From: Actinomadura violacea
Lineage (GTDB): Bacteria; Actinomycetota; Actinomycetes; Streptosporangiales; Streptosporangiaceae
Length of the DNA stretch: 64,000 bases
Direction: 5' to 3'
Assembly: GCF_017573465.1 (NCBI RefSeq)
Contig: NZ_JAGEPF010000020.1
Coordinates: 175,487 to 239,486, forward strand
Shown: piece after piece, positions 35,222 to 43,930 of the stretch
Layout of the letters: each line of letters opens with the position of its first letter
How positions within the stretch are numbered: position 1 is the stretch's first letter
The notes under the pieces: model-generated
Databases searched by the model: none
The model's input: the letters and a program-made list of their open reading frames with translations, nothing else
Told to the model about the DNA's origin: nothing
Made by a program: the position numbers and the translations under genes

Positions 35222-37144
35222 ATGCCTGTCGAGTCGCTCTTCCCGCGCCTGGAGCCGCTGCTCCCGAGCGTGCAGAAGCCGATTCAGTACGTCGGCGGTG
35301 AGCTGAACTCGCAGATCAAGGACTGGGACGGCACCGACGTCCGGTGGGCGCTGATGTACCCGGACGCCTACGAGGTGGGGCTGCCGAACCAGGGCGTCCA
35401 GATCCTCTACGAGATCCTGAACGAGCGCGACGGCGTGCTGGCGGAGCGGACCTACTCGGTCTGGCCCGACATGGAGGCCGTCATGCGCGAGCACGGCATC
35501 CCGCAGTTCACCGTGGACGCGCACCGCCCGGTCGCCGCGTTCGACGTGTTCGGGGTGTCGTTCTCCACCGAGCTCGGCTACACCAACCTGCTGACGGCGC
35601 TGGACCTCGCGGGCATCCCGCTGGAGGCGGCGGACCGCACCGACGAGCACCCGATCGTGGTCGCGGGCGGCCACGCGGCGTTCAACCCCGAGCCGATCGC
35701 CGACTTCGTCGACGCCGCCGTGCTCGGCGACGGCGAGGAGATCGCGCTGGCGATCACCGAGGTCGTCCGGGAGTGGAAGGACGAGGGGTCGCCCGGCGGC
35801 CGCGACGAGCTGCTGCTGCGGCTCGCGGCGTCCGGCGGGGTGTACGTGCCGCGCTTCTACGACGTGACGTACCTGCCGGACGGGCGCATCCAGCGGGTCG
35901 CGCCGAACCGTCCGGGCGTGCCGTGGCGGATCGAGAAGCACACCGTCATGGACCTCGACCAGTGGCCGTACCCGAAGAAGCCGCTGGTGCCGCTGGCGGA
36001 GACGGTGCACGAGCGGTTCAGCGTGGAGATCTTCCGCGGCTGCACCCGCGGCTGCCGGTTCTGCCAGGCCGGGATGATCACCCGCCCGGTGCGGGAGCGG
36101 TCGATCACCACGATCGGCGACATGGTCGAGCAGGGGCTCAAGGAGTCGGGGTTCCAGGAGGTCGGGCTGCTCAGCCTGTCCAGCGCCGACCACAGCGAGA
36201 TCGGCGACGTCGCCAAGGGCCTCGCCGACCGCTACGAGGGCACCAACACCTCGCTGTCGCTGCCGTCCACCCGGGTGGACGCCTTCAACATCACGCTCGC
36301 CAACGAGTTCTCCCGCGGCGGCCGGCGGTCCGGGCTGACGTTCGCGCCGGAGGGCGGCTCCGAGCGGATGCGCAAGGTGATCAACAAGATGGTCACCGAG
36401 GACGACCTGATCCGCACCGTCACCACCGCCTACGAGAACGGCTGGCGGCAGGTCAAGCTGTACTTCATGTGCGGGCTGCCCACCGAGGAGGACGAGGACG
36501 TCCTGGCGATCGCGGGCATGGCCAAGCGGGTCATCCAGGCGGGCCGCGAGGCGACCGGCCGCAAGGACATCCGCTGCACGGTGTCGATCGGCGGGTTCGT
36601 GCCGAAGCCGCACACCCCGTTCCAGTGGGCGGCCCAGTGCGACCACGAGACGGTGGACCGCCGCCTGAAGGCCCTCAAGGACGAGCTGCGCGGCGACAAG
36701 GAGTACGGCCGCGCGATCGGCCTGCGCTACCACGACGGCCAGCCGTCGATCGTCGAGGGCATGCTGTCGCGCGGCGACCGCCGCGTCGGCAAGGTCATCC
36801 GCGCGGTGTGGGAGGACGGCGGCCGCTTCGACGGCTGGAGCGAGCACTTCTCCTACGAGCGCTGGACGGCCTGCGCCGAGAAGGCGTTCGCCGGCGGGCC
36901 CGTCGACCTGGACTGGTACACCGTCCGCGAGCGCGACGAGGTCGAGGTGCTGCCCTGGGACCACCTCGACGCCGGGCTGGACCGCGAGTGGCTCTGGCAG
37001 GACTGGCAGGACGCCGTCGACGAGACCGAGGTCGAGGACTGCCGCTGGACGCCCTGCTACGACTGCGGCGTCTGCCCGACCATGGGCACGGAGATCCAGA
37101 TCGGCCCGACGGGCCGGAAGCTGCTTCCGCTTTCGGTGGTCTGA
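35222..37144 (+). CDS. B12-binding-like radical SAM protein (TIGR03960 family)
   Basis: 640 residues. The N-terminal Rossmann-like part (RWALMYPDAYEVGLPNQGVQILYEIL ... VVAGGHAAFNPEPI) precedes a radical SAM core with Cys-x3-Cys-x2-Cys in RGCTRGCRFCQAGM (about 273-282) and the GLTFAPEGGSERMR segment. The C-terminal Cys cluster (WTPCYDCGVC) may hold a second metal site. In actinobacteria and other bacteria it is adjacent to a DUF2344 gene, as here; in some genomes the two are fused. The reaction is unknown; an RNA or nucleotide modification role has been suggested from context with RNase E/G. Confidence 0.93.
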   Translation: MPVESLFPRLEPLLPSVQKPIQYVGGELNSQIKDWDGTDVRWALMYPDAYEVGLPNQGVQILYEILNERDGVLAERTYSVWPDMEAVMREHGIPQFTVDAHRPVAAFDVFGVSFSTELGYTNLLTALDLAGIPLEAADRTDEHPIVVAGGHAAFNPEPIADFVDAAVLGDGEEIALAITEVVREWKDEGSPGGRDELLLRLAASGGVYVPRFYDVTYLPDGRIQRVAPNRPGVPWRIEKHTVMDLDQWPYPKKPLVPLAETVHERFSVEIFRGCTRGCRFCQAGMITRPVRERSITTIGDMVEQGLKESGFQEVGLLSLSSADHSEIGDVAKGLADRYEGTNTSLSLPSTRVDAFNITLANEFSRGGRRSGLTFAPEGGSERMRKVINKMVTEDDLIRTVTTAYENGWRQVKLYFMCGLPTEEDEDVLAIAGMAKRVIQAGREATGRKDIRCTVSIGGFVPKPHTPFQWAAQCDHETVDRRLKALKDELRGDKEYGRAIGLRYHDGQPSIVEGMLSRGDRRVGKVIRAVWEDGGRFDGWSEHFSYERWTACAEKAFAGGPVDLDWYTVRERDEVEVLPWDHLDAGLDREWLWQDWQDAVDETEVEDCRWTPCYDCGVCPTMGTEIQIGPTGRKLLPLSVV

Positions 37145-37260
37145 CGGGGCCCTCCGGCGCCGCGAACCGCCGGTGGAATCGGGCTTTCCGGGCCCGTCGC
37201 GGGCCGGGGCGCGGCCGCTCCGGGGCCGGGCCCCGGCGCAACGATGCCCGCCGCCCCGTA

Positions 37261-37270
37261 CTCTATAGAG
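37261..37270. promoter_or_regulatory. AT-rich palindrome CTCTATAGAG / promoter of DUF2344 gene
   Basis: CTCTATAGAG is a perfect 10-bp palindrome inside TACTCTATAGAGAGA in an otherwise GC-rich 180-bp gap. It contains -10-like hexamers (TACTCT, TATAGA). It would give the DUF2344-rne genes a start independent of the radical SAM gene. Confidence 0.45.
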
Positions 37271-37323
37271 AGACCTTGTTTTTGGACTCGGCACGAGTAG
37301 GAAGGACCAGAACCCTGGCACCC

Positions 37324-38181
37324 ATGCCGGAGGGACCGGCGCCGGCCCCCGTGACCCAGCGACTGCGCGTGCGCTATGCCAAGCGCGGCAGGCTGCGGTT
37401 CACGAGCCACCGCGACATTTCCCGGGCCGTGGAACGCGCCGTACGGCGCGCCGGGATCCCTGTCGCGTTCAGCGGCGGATTCACCCCGCACCCGAAGATC
37501 TCGTACGCGGGTGCGGCGGCAACAGGGGTGGCCAGTGAGGCGGAGTACCTCGAGATCGGACTGACCGAGACCCGCGACCCTGCGCGGGTGCAGGCCGATC
37601 TCGACGCGGCCCTGCCCCCGGGGCTCGACATCCTGGATGTCGTGCCCGCCGGGCCGGGACGCGGCGGCGATGCGCAGGCCAGGCCGGCCGCGTTCGCCGA
37701 GCGGCTCGAGGCGTCCGAATGGCGGATCCGGCTGGACGGGGTGGCGCAGGACGCCGCCGCCGCTGCCGTGGCCGCCTTCCTGGCCGCCGGGAGCATCGAG
37801 GTGGAGCGCCTCACCAAGAAGGGGCGGCGCCGGTTCGACGTGCGCGCTGCCGTGTCCGCCTGCGAGCTGGACCGGCGCGCCGCGGAGGCGGCGGATGCCC
37901 CTTGTGCGATACTTCGAATGGTTGTTCGGCATTCCACACCCGCCGTACGACCCGACGACATCCTCACCGGACTGCGCCAGGTCGCCGACCTAGCGCCGCC
38001 GTCACCGCCACTGGTGACCAGGCTGGCGCAGGGGCCCCTGGACGCGGCCACCGGTGGCCTCGCGGATCCGCTGGATCCGGACCGGGAGACCGGCCTGCCG
38101 TCCGGCGACGAAGCCGGGACGGCCGGCGGCGCAACGCCGCGGCCCGGGGACCCCGCGAGCGCGGATGCCGTCAGCGCCTGA
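37324..38181 (+). CDS. DUF2344 / TIGR03936 family protein
   Basis: 285 residues. The typical opening LRVRYAKRGRLRFTSHRDISRAVERAVRRAGIP and FSGGFTPHPKISYA match the family that accompanies the TIGR03960 radical SAM protein. Residues about 215-285 are a disordered acidic extension. The ATG at 37324 is chosen on family grounds; AGGAAGG is about 20 bp upstream, farther than ideal. Function unknown. Its position between the radical SAM gene and rne suggests a link with RNA processing. Confidence 0.85.
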   Translation: MPEGPAPAPVTQRLRVRYAKRGRLRFTSHRDISRAVERAVRRAGIPVAFSGGFTPHPKISYAGAAATGVASEAEYLEIGLTETRDPARVQADLDAALPPGLDILDVVPAGPGRGGDAQARPAAFAERLEASEWRIRLDGVAQDAAAAAVAAFLAAGSIEVERLTKKGRRRFDVRAAVSACELDRRAAEAADAPCAILRMVVRHSTPAVRPDDILTGLRQVADLAPPSPPLVTRLAQGPLDAATGGLADPLDPDRETGLPSGDEAGTAGGATPRPGDPASADAVSA

Positions 38182-38388
38182 TCGTGAGGCCGAAGCCGTG
38201 GCGACACGGAACCGGCCCCGCAGGGGACGGCGGGCGCACCCCCGACGACTTCGTCGTCACGACCGGACCACCGTCCGGCGGTGACGACGCCGATGACTGA
38301 CGGAGCGCTCCCGCGCGGCGCACCGCACCGATCCGCCCCCTGGCGGAACGGGCGGTCGCGCCCGGGAGCCTGACGGGAGATTGCCCGG

Positions 38389-41300
38389 ATGCTTGATAAC
38401 GAAGCCGATGCGGCCACCGCCGAAGGCACCGAAGAAGAGACCACCGGAACCGCGGCCGAGGGCGCGGGCACCGAGAACGGGACGCGCAACGGCGCCGCCT
38501 CGGGCGTGACGTCGCGGCCGCGCCGCCGGGCGAGCCGCCCGGCCGGACCGCCGCCGGACGTCGAGGAGGCGCCCGCGGCCGAGGCCCCCGCCGCCGCGGC
38601 CGAGGCTGAACCCGAGGCAGCCGCCGAGGCCGCCGAGCCGCCCGCGAAGAAGACCACCCGGTCCCGGACCCGCACCCGCGCCGCGAAGGCCGCCGAGACC
38701 GCGGAGCCGGTCCCGCCGACGGGCGCCGAGACGTCCCCGGAGGTCGTGGCCGAGCCCGCCCAGGCCGCCGCCGAGACCACTGAGACCGCCGAGCAGGCCG
38801 AGGGCGCTGAGGCGCCCGCCGAGCCCGCGCGCCGCACCCGCACCCGCCGCCGCACCACCGCCGCCGCCCAGCACGACGAGGCGCCCGCCGCGCCGACCGT
38901 CCCGCCGGTGCCGTCCGTGCCGGAGGTCCCCTCCGTTCCGGTCGCGGGGGCCGAGCCGGAGGCCGCCCAGGTGTCGGAGACCGAGCCCGCCAGCGGCGTC
39001 GGCGTCCCGGGCGTGACGTTCCAGCCGCCCATGGTCGTCTTCCAGCCGCCGCAGCCGACCGCCGAGCCGGCCGCGCGGCCCAAGGACGAGCCGAAGGCCG
39101 AGCCGTCCGAGGAGACCGCCGAGGAGGAGGGCGACCACGGGCCCTCCGACGAGGACGAGTCCGAGGACCGCCCGTCGCGCCGGCGCCGCCGCCGGGGCGG
39201 CCGCGGCCGGGGCCGCGGCGGCAAGGACGGCGACGAGGGCGACGAGACCGAGGACCACGAGGCCGAGGCCAAGGAGTCCAAGGACGCCAAGGACGCCAAG
39301 GAGGGCAGGGAGGCCAAGGAGGACGAGGCCGCCAAGCCCGCGAAGGCCAAGTCCAAGTCCAGGTCCGCGAAGGCCAAGGACAAGGACAAGGAGAAGGACG
39401 AGCAGGACGCCGAGGCCGACCACGAGGCCGAGGGCGATGAGGACGGCGAGGGCCCGGGCGGCAGCCGCCGCCGTCGCCGCCGGCGGCGCCGCTCGGGCAC
39501 CGACGCCGAGCCGACCGGCTCCGACGACCCGCCGAACACGGTCGTGCACGTCCGCACGGCCCGCGAGGAGCGCGCCGCCGCCGAGGACGAGGTCCAGTCC
39601 GTCCGGGGCTCGACCCGGCTGGAGGCCAAGAAGCAGCGCCGCCGCGAGGGCCGCGAGCAGGGCCGCCGCCGCCCGCCGGTGATCACCGAGGCGGAGTTCC
39701 TGGCGCGCCGCGAGGCCGTCGAGCGGGTCATGGTCGTGCGGCAGGAGGGCGAGCGGACCCAGATCGCCGTCCTGGAGGACGACGTCCTCGTCGAGCACTA
39801 CGTCAACCGCGCGACGCACCAGTCGTACGTCGGCAACGTCTACCTCGGCAAGGTGCAGAACGTGCTGCCGTCGATGGAGGCGGCGTTCGTCGACATCGGC
39901 AAGGGCCGCAACGCGGTGCTGTACGCGGGCGAGGTCAACTGGGACGTGGCGGGCCTGGTGGGCCAGCCGCGCCGGATCGAGTCCGCGCTGAAGTCCGGCC
40001 AGTCGGTGCTGGTGCAGGTCACCAAGGACCCGCTCGGCCACAAGGGCGCCCGGCTGACCAGCCAGGTCTCGCTGCCCGGCCGCTACCTGGTGTACGTGCC
40101 GGACGGCTCGATGACCGGCATCAGCCGCAAGCTGCCCGACAAGGAGCGCAGCCGGCTGAAGTCGATCCTCAAGAAGGTCATGCCGGACAACGCGGGCGTG
40201 ATCGTCCGCACCGCCGCCGAGGGCGCCACCGAGGAGGAGCTGGGCCGCGACGTGTCGCGCCTGGCCGCCCAGTGGGACAGCATCCAGAAGAAGGTCAAGA
40301 CCGCGTCGGCGCCGTCGCTGCTGTACGGCGAGCCCGACCTGACGATCCGGGTCGTCCGCGACATCTTCAACGAGGACTTCTCCAAGCTCGTCGTCTCCGG
40401 CGACGGCGCCTGGGACACCGTCTCGGAGTACGTCGAGTACGTCGCCCCGCACCTGGCGGAGCGGGTCGAGCGCTGGACGGGCGACCAGGACGTGCTGGGC
40501 GCGTTCCGGATCGACGAGCAGATCGCCAAGGCCCTCGACCGCAAGGTGTGGCTGCCGTCCGGCGGCTCGCTGGTGATCGACAAGACCGAGGCGATGACGG
40601 TCATCGACGTCAACACCGGCAAGTTCACCGGGCAGGGCGGCAACCTCGAGGAGACCGTCACCCGCAACAACCTGGAGGCGGCCGAGGAGATCGTCCGCCA
40701 GCTGCGGCTGCGCGACGTCGGCGGCATCGTGGTGATCGACTTCATCGACATGGTGCTGGAGAGCAACCGGGACCTGGTGCTGCGCCGCCTCGTCGAGTGC
40801 CTGTCGCGGGACCGTACCAAGCACCAGGTCGCCGAGGTCACCTCGCTGGGCCTGGTCCAGATGACGCGCAAGCGGGTCGGGCAGGGCCTGCTGGACGCGT
40901 TCTCGGAGACCTGCGAGTCCTGCAACGGCCGCGGCATCCACGTCCACCTGACGCCGGTCGAGCCGAAGCCGGACAAGGCCGCCGGCAAGGAGTCGGGCCG
41001 CCGCCGCAAGCGCAAGGGCGAGGTCGAGAAGGCCGTCGAGGAGAAGCTGGCGCAGCACGAGGCGAAGAAGGAGCCGGCCGAGCCGAAGAAGGCGGCCGAG
41101 CCCGCCCCGGCGCAGGAGCCGGAGGCCGCGCGGCCCGAGCCGGTCCGGTCGCGGCCGAAGAAGTCCGGTCCGGCCAAGCGTCCTGCGGGCCCGCCGCCGG
41201 AGGTCGACGGCGAGGAGCCGCCCGCGCAGGCGGCGGTCGAGGCCGCGGACGCCGCCGAGGAGGTCGCGGGCACCTCGCCGGGGATCCTCGACGACGAGCC

Positions 41301-41484
41301 GGTCGCCGTCTCCTCGAACGGCACCGCGCCGGCCGAGGCCGACGGCACCGTCCCGGCCGAGGCCGACGCCGCCCCGGCCGCGGAGGAGGCGGAGCCCGCC
41401 GAGGAGGCGGAGCCCGCCGAGGAGGCGCCGCGCCGCCGCCGCGCCCGCCGTCCCCGCGCGACGGCGCAGGCCGACAGCGAGTAG
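38389..41484 (+). CDS. rne: Ribonuclease E/G with long disordered arms
   Basis: 1,031 residues. Residues 1-430 are a disordered N-arm with acidic Ala/Glu and basic RRRRRGGRGRGRGG patches. The catalytic core follows: S1 domain from about 479 (SYVGNVYLGKVQNVLPSMEAAFVDIG), the RNase H/5'-sensor region, the DNase I-like active site VIDVNTGKFTGQ (about 744-755) and DFIDM (about 784-788), and the zinc-link CESC (about 842-845). A second disordered arm (about 860-1031) follows. The actinobacterial type carries arms on both ends. It starts RNA decay and rRNA maturation. ATG start with GGGAGA. Upstream of rplU-rpmA-obg, as usual. Confidence 0.96.
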   Translation: MLDNEADAATAEGTEEETTGTAAEGAGTENGTRNGAASGVTSRPRRRASRPAGPPPDVEEAPAAEAPAAAAEAEPEAAAEAAEPPAKKTTRSRTRTRAAKAAETAEPVPPTGAETSPEVVAEPAQAAAETTETAEQAEGAEAPAEPARRTRTRRRTTAAAQHDEAPAAPTVPPVPSVPEVPSVPVAGAEPEAAQVSETEPASGVGVPGVTFQPPMVVFQPPQPTAEPAARPKDEPKAEPSEETAEEEGDHGPSDEDESEDRPSRRRRRRGGRGRGRGGKDGDEGDETEDHEAEAKESKDAKDAKEGREAKEDEAAKPAKAKSKSRSAKAKDKDKEKDEQDAEADHEAEGDEDGEGPGGSRRRRRRRRRSGTDAEPTGSDDPPNTVVHVRTAREERAAAEDEVQSVRGSTRLEAKKQRRREGREQGRRRPPVITEAEFLARREAVERVMVVRQEGERTQIAVLEDDVLVEHYVNRATHQSYVGNVYLGKVQNVLPSMEAAFVDIGKGRNAVLYAGEVNWDVAGLVGQPRRIESALKSGQSVLVQVTKDPLGHKGARLTSQVSLPGRYLVYVPDGSMTGISRKLPDKERSRLKSILKKVMPDNAGVIVRTAAEGATEEELGRDVSRLAAQWDSIQKKVKTASAPSLLYGEPDLTIRVVRDIFNEDFSKLVVSGDGAWDTVSEYVEYVAPHLAERVERWTGDQDVLGAFRIDEQIAKALDRKVWLPSGGSLVIDKTEAMTVIDVNTGKFTGQGGNLEETVTRNNLEAAEEIVRQLRLRDVGGIVVIDFIDMVLESNRDLVLRRLVECLSRDRTKHQVAEVTSLGLVQMTRKRVGQGLLDAFSETCESCNGRGIHVHLTPVEPKPDKAAGKESGRRRKRKGEVEKAVEEKLAQHEAKKEPAEPKKAAEPAPAQEPEAARPEPVRSRPKKSGPAKRPAGPPPEVDGEEPPAQAAVEAADAAEEVAGTSPGILDDEPVAVSSNGTAPAEADGTVPAEADAAPAAEEAEPAEEAEPAEEAPRRRRARRPRATAQADSE
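41383..41427 (+). repeat. 18-bp tandem repeat in rne
   Basis: GAGGAGGCGGAGCCCGCC occurs two and a half times exactly, coding for Glu-Glu-Ala-Glu-Pro-Ala near the C-terminus of RNase E. Confidence 0.85.
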
Positions 41485-41788
41485 CCCGCACGGCGTGCCG
41501 GCCCGGTGGGGGCCGGGCCGGCGCGACCTGGCGGGCGCGGGGGATGCAGTACACTTGGGGTTCGGCGCGTCTTGTGACGTGTCCGGACCTGCACCGCGAG
41601 GCCCCAACCGGGTCCCGTTCGGTGCGCACCCCGGCCGATCCGGCGGGGGAGAAGCAGAGAGCGCCGGGGCTCCGCCCTGGCGTGCCGCCCTCGGCCCGGT
41701 GCCGGGGGTAGGCCCTCATCCGGGGGCTGGTGGACCACGCGCGGGACCGGTTCAGTCCGGAAGCGCGCGCAGACGAGAGGTTTCCGCG
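41485..41788 (+). promoter_or_regulatory. rplU upstream region / leader
   Basis: 304 bp without a gene. TACACT at 41550-41555 is a plausible -10 and would give rplU a leader of about 230 nt. The leader has several strong GC hairpins and could hold an L21 autoregulatory structure, but I cannot match a known motif. The only ribosome-site-like sequence close to the GTG is GAGAGG, 9 bp upstream. Confidence 0.45.
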
Positions 41789-42103
41789 GTGTACGCGATT
41801 GTCCGCGCAGGCGGCAGGCAGGAGAAGGTCGCCGTCGATGACGTGCTGACCGTCGACAAGCTGGCCGGCGACGTCGGCTCGACCGTCAAGCTTCAGGCCC
41901 TGCTGGTCGTGGACGGCGACAACGTCGTCAGCAAGACGGCCGACCTCGCCGGCTACGAGGTGACCGCCGAGATCCTCGGCGCGGTCAAGGGCCCGAAGAT
42001 CAACATCATGCACTACCGGAACAAGACCGGTTACAAGCGGCGGATGGGCCACCGTCAGCCGTACACCGAGGTCAAGATCACCGGCATCAGCTCCGGCAAG
42101 TAA
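41789..42103 (+). CDS. rplU: 50S ribosomal protein L21
   Basis: 104 residues, full length. YAIVRAGGRQEKV and the C-terminal HYRNKTGYKRRMGHRQPYTEVKI are diagnostic. It binds 23S rRNA. The GTG start gives the universal (M)YAIV beginning. It is 14 bp from rpmA in the same operon. Confidence 0.98.
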   Translation: MYAIVRAGGRQEKVAVDDVLTVDKLAGDVGSTVKLQALLVVDGDNVVSKTADLAGYEVTAEILGAVKGPKINIMHYRNKTGYKRRMGHRQPYTEVKITGISSGK

Positions 42104-42117
42104 GGGAGAGCGGTCAC

Positions 42118-42375
42118 ATGGCACACAAGAAGGGCGCATCGTCCAGCCGTAACGGTCGCGACTCCAACGCCCAGCGCCTCGGCGTGAAGCGGTTCGGCGG
42201 CCAGGTCGTCAACGCGGGCGAGATCATCGTCCGGCAGCGCGGCACCCACTTCCACCCCGGCCCGGGCGTCGGGCGCGGCGGCGACGACACGCTGTTCGCG
42301 CTGGTCGCGGGTGCGGTGCAGTTCGGCCGGTACCGCGGCCGCAATGCCGTGAGCATCGTCCCGCCGGCGGAGTAG
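42118..42375 (+). CDS. rpmA: 50S ribosomal protein L27
   Basis: 85 residues starting MAHKKGASSSRNGRDSN, with the conserved RLGVKRFGGQ and IIVRQRGTHFHPG. Its N-terminus reaches the peptidyl-transferase centre. No N-terminal extension needing Firmicute-type processing is present. ATG start with GGGAGAG. Confidence 0.98.
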   Translation: MAHKKGASSSRNGRDSNAQRLGVKRFGGQVVNAGEIIVRQRGTHFHPGPGVGRGGDDTLFALVAGAVQFGRYRGRNAVSIVPPAE

Positions 42376-42398
42376 TCCGCCTGCATCAGACGTTTTCC

Positions 42399-42428
42399 AA
42401 GGGGCGGACCGGTCTTGGTCCGCCCCTT
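42399..42428 (+). terminator. rpmA terminator
   Basis: AAGGGGCGGACC (42399-42410) and GGTCCGCCCCTT (42417-42428) form a perfect 12-bp stem with a 6-nt loop, 23 bp after rpmA. It probably separates the ribosomal proteins from obg, at least in part. Confidence 0.8.
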
Positions 42429-42467
42429 CGCCCTGTTCATGGGGCCGTACACCGAGGAGGATCCACC

Positions 42468-43865
42468 GTGGCCGCTGGTGCGGGAACGGGCGCCCAGTTC
42501 GTCGACCGGGTGGTGCTGCACGTCGCCGCGGGCAACGGCGGCAACGGCTGCGCGTCGATCCACCGGGAGAAGTTCAAGCCGCTCGGCGGCCCGGACGGGG
42601 CGAACGGCGGGCGCGGCGGCAGCGTCGTCCTGGTCGTGGACTCCAATACCGCGAGCCTGCTGGAGTACCACCGGCGGCCGCACCGCAAGGCGGCGAACGG
42701 GCGGCCCGGGCAGGGCGGCAACCGGACGGGCGCGGACGGCGCCGACGTGGTGCTGCCCGTCCCGGACGGCACCGTGGTCAAGGAGGGCGACACGGTCGTC
42801 GCGGACCTGGTCGGCGAGGGCACCCGGTTCGTCATCGCGCGCGGCGGGCAGGGCGGGCTCGGCAACGCGGCGCTCGCGACGGCCAAGCGCAAGGCGCCCG
42901 GGTTCGCGCTGCTCGGCGAGCCGGGCGAGGAGCGCGACGTGGTGCTGGAGCTGAAGAGCGTCGCGGACGTCGCGCTGGTCGGCTTCCCGAGCGCCGGCAA
43001 GTCGTCGCTGATCGCGGCGCTGTCGGCGGCCAAGCCGAAGATCGCCGACTATCCGTTCACGACGCTGGTCCCGAACCTCGGGGTGGTGAGCGCGGGGGAC
43101 ATCGCGTTCACCGTCGCGGACGTGCCGGGCCTGATCGAGGGCGCCAGCGAGGGCCGCGGCCTGGGCCACGAGTTCCTCCGCCACATCGAGCGGTCCTCGA
43201 CGCTCGCGCACGTGCTGGACTGCGCGACGCTGGAGCCGGGCCGCGACCCGGTCAGCGACTTCGAGGTCATCGAGCGCGAGCTGCAGGCCTACGACCGCGT
43301 CCTCGGCGACCGTCCGCTGTCGGACCGGCCCCGCATCGTCGTGCTGAACAAGGTGGACGTGCCCGACGCCCGCGACCTCGCCGAGCTGGTGCGGCCGGAG
43401 TTCGAGGCGCGCGGCCTGAAGGTGTTCGAGGTGTCCGCGGCGTCCCACGAGGGGCTGCGGGAGCTGTCGTTCGCGATGGCGGCGATGGTCGAGGAGTACC
43501 GCGCGTCGCTGCCGCCGGCGGAGCCGACCCGGATCGTGATCCGGCCGGAGCCGGTCGACGGCGGCGCCGAGTTCGAGGTGAAGGACCTCGGCGACAACAC
43601 CTACCTGATCACCGGCGGGAAGCCGGTGCGGTGGCTGCGGCAGACCGACTTCGCCAACGAGGAGGCCGTCGGCTACCTCGCGGACCGGCTGGCGCGGCTC
43701 GGCGTGGAGAACGCGCTGACCGAGGCGGGCGCGAGCGCCGGCGCGACCGTGCTGATCGGCACGCCGGACGACTCGGTCGTGTTCGACTGGGAACCGGAGA
43801 TCGTCGCCGGCGAGGTCGCGGCGGGCCCGCGCGGCACCGACCGCCGCCTGGACGGCTACAGCTAG
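42468..43865 (+). CDS. obgE: GTPase Obg/CgtA
   Basis: 465 residues. The Gly-rich Obg fold covers about 1-160 (NGGNGCASIHREKFKPLGGPDG). The G domain has G1 GFPSAGKSSL, G3 DVPGLIEGA and G4 NKVD. The C-terminal OCT domain is present (about 350-430, ADRLARLGVENALTEAG). It couples ribosome assembly to growth and, in actinomycetes, to development. GTG start with GAGGAGG. A hairpin follows before proB. Confidence 0.97.
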   Translation: MAAGAGTGAQFVDRVVLHVAAGNGGNGCASIHREKFKPLGGPDGANGGRGGSVVLVVDSNTASLLEYHRRPHRKAANGRPGQGGNRTGADGADVVLPVPDGTVVKEGDTVVADLVGEGTRFVIARGGQGGLGNAALATAKRKAPGFALLGEPGEERDVVLELKSVADVALVGFPSAGKSSLIAALSAAKPKIADYPFTTLVPNLGVVSAGDIAFTVADVPGLIEGASEGRGLGHEFLRHIERSSTLAHVLDCATLEPGRDPVSDFEVIERELQAYDRVLGDRPLSDRPRIVVLNKVDVPDARDLAELVRPEFEARGLKVFEVSAASHEGLRELSFAMAAMVEEYRASLPPAEPTRIVIRPEPVDGGAEFEVKDLGDNTYLITGGKPVRWLRQTDFANEEAVGYLADRLARLGVENALTEAGASAGATVLIGTPDDSVVFDWEPEIVAGEVAAGPRGTDRRLDGYS

Positions 43866-43871
43866 GCCCGA

Positions 43872-43902
43872 CGGTGTCCCCGAGGCTCCCTGGGAGACAC
43901 CG
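43872..43902 (+). terminator. Hairpin between obg and proB
   Basis: CGGTGTC (43872-43878) pairs with GACACCG (43896-43902), extended by a CCC/GGG inner part. It sits between the obg stop and the proB ribosome site and could act as a weak terminator or attenuator. Confidence 0.45.
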
Positions 43903-43930
43903 ACCGCACCCCCCGCAGGAGAGAGGCTCG

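Noticed and set aside
37145..37323. Fusion of the radical SAM and DUF2344 genes
   Set aside because: An in-frame link exists only in a frame that is not the radical SAM frame; a stop at 37144 and a promoter-like palindrome separate the genes.
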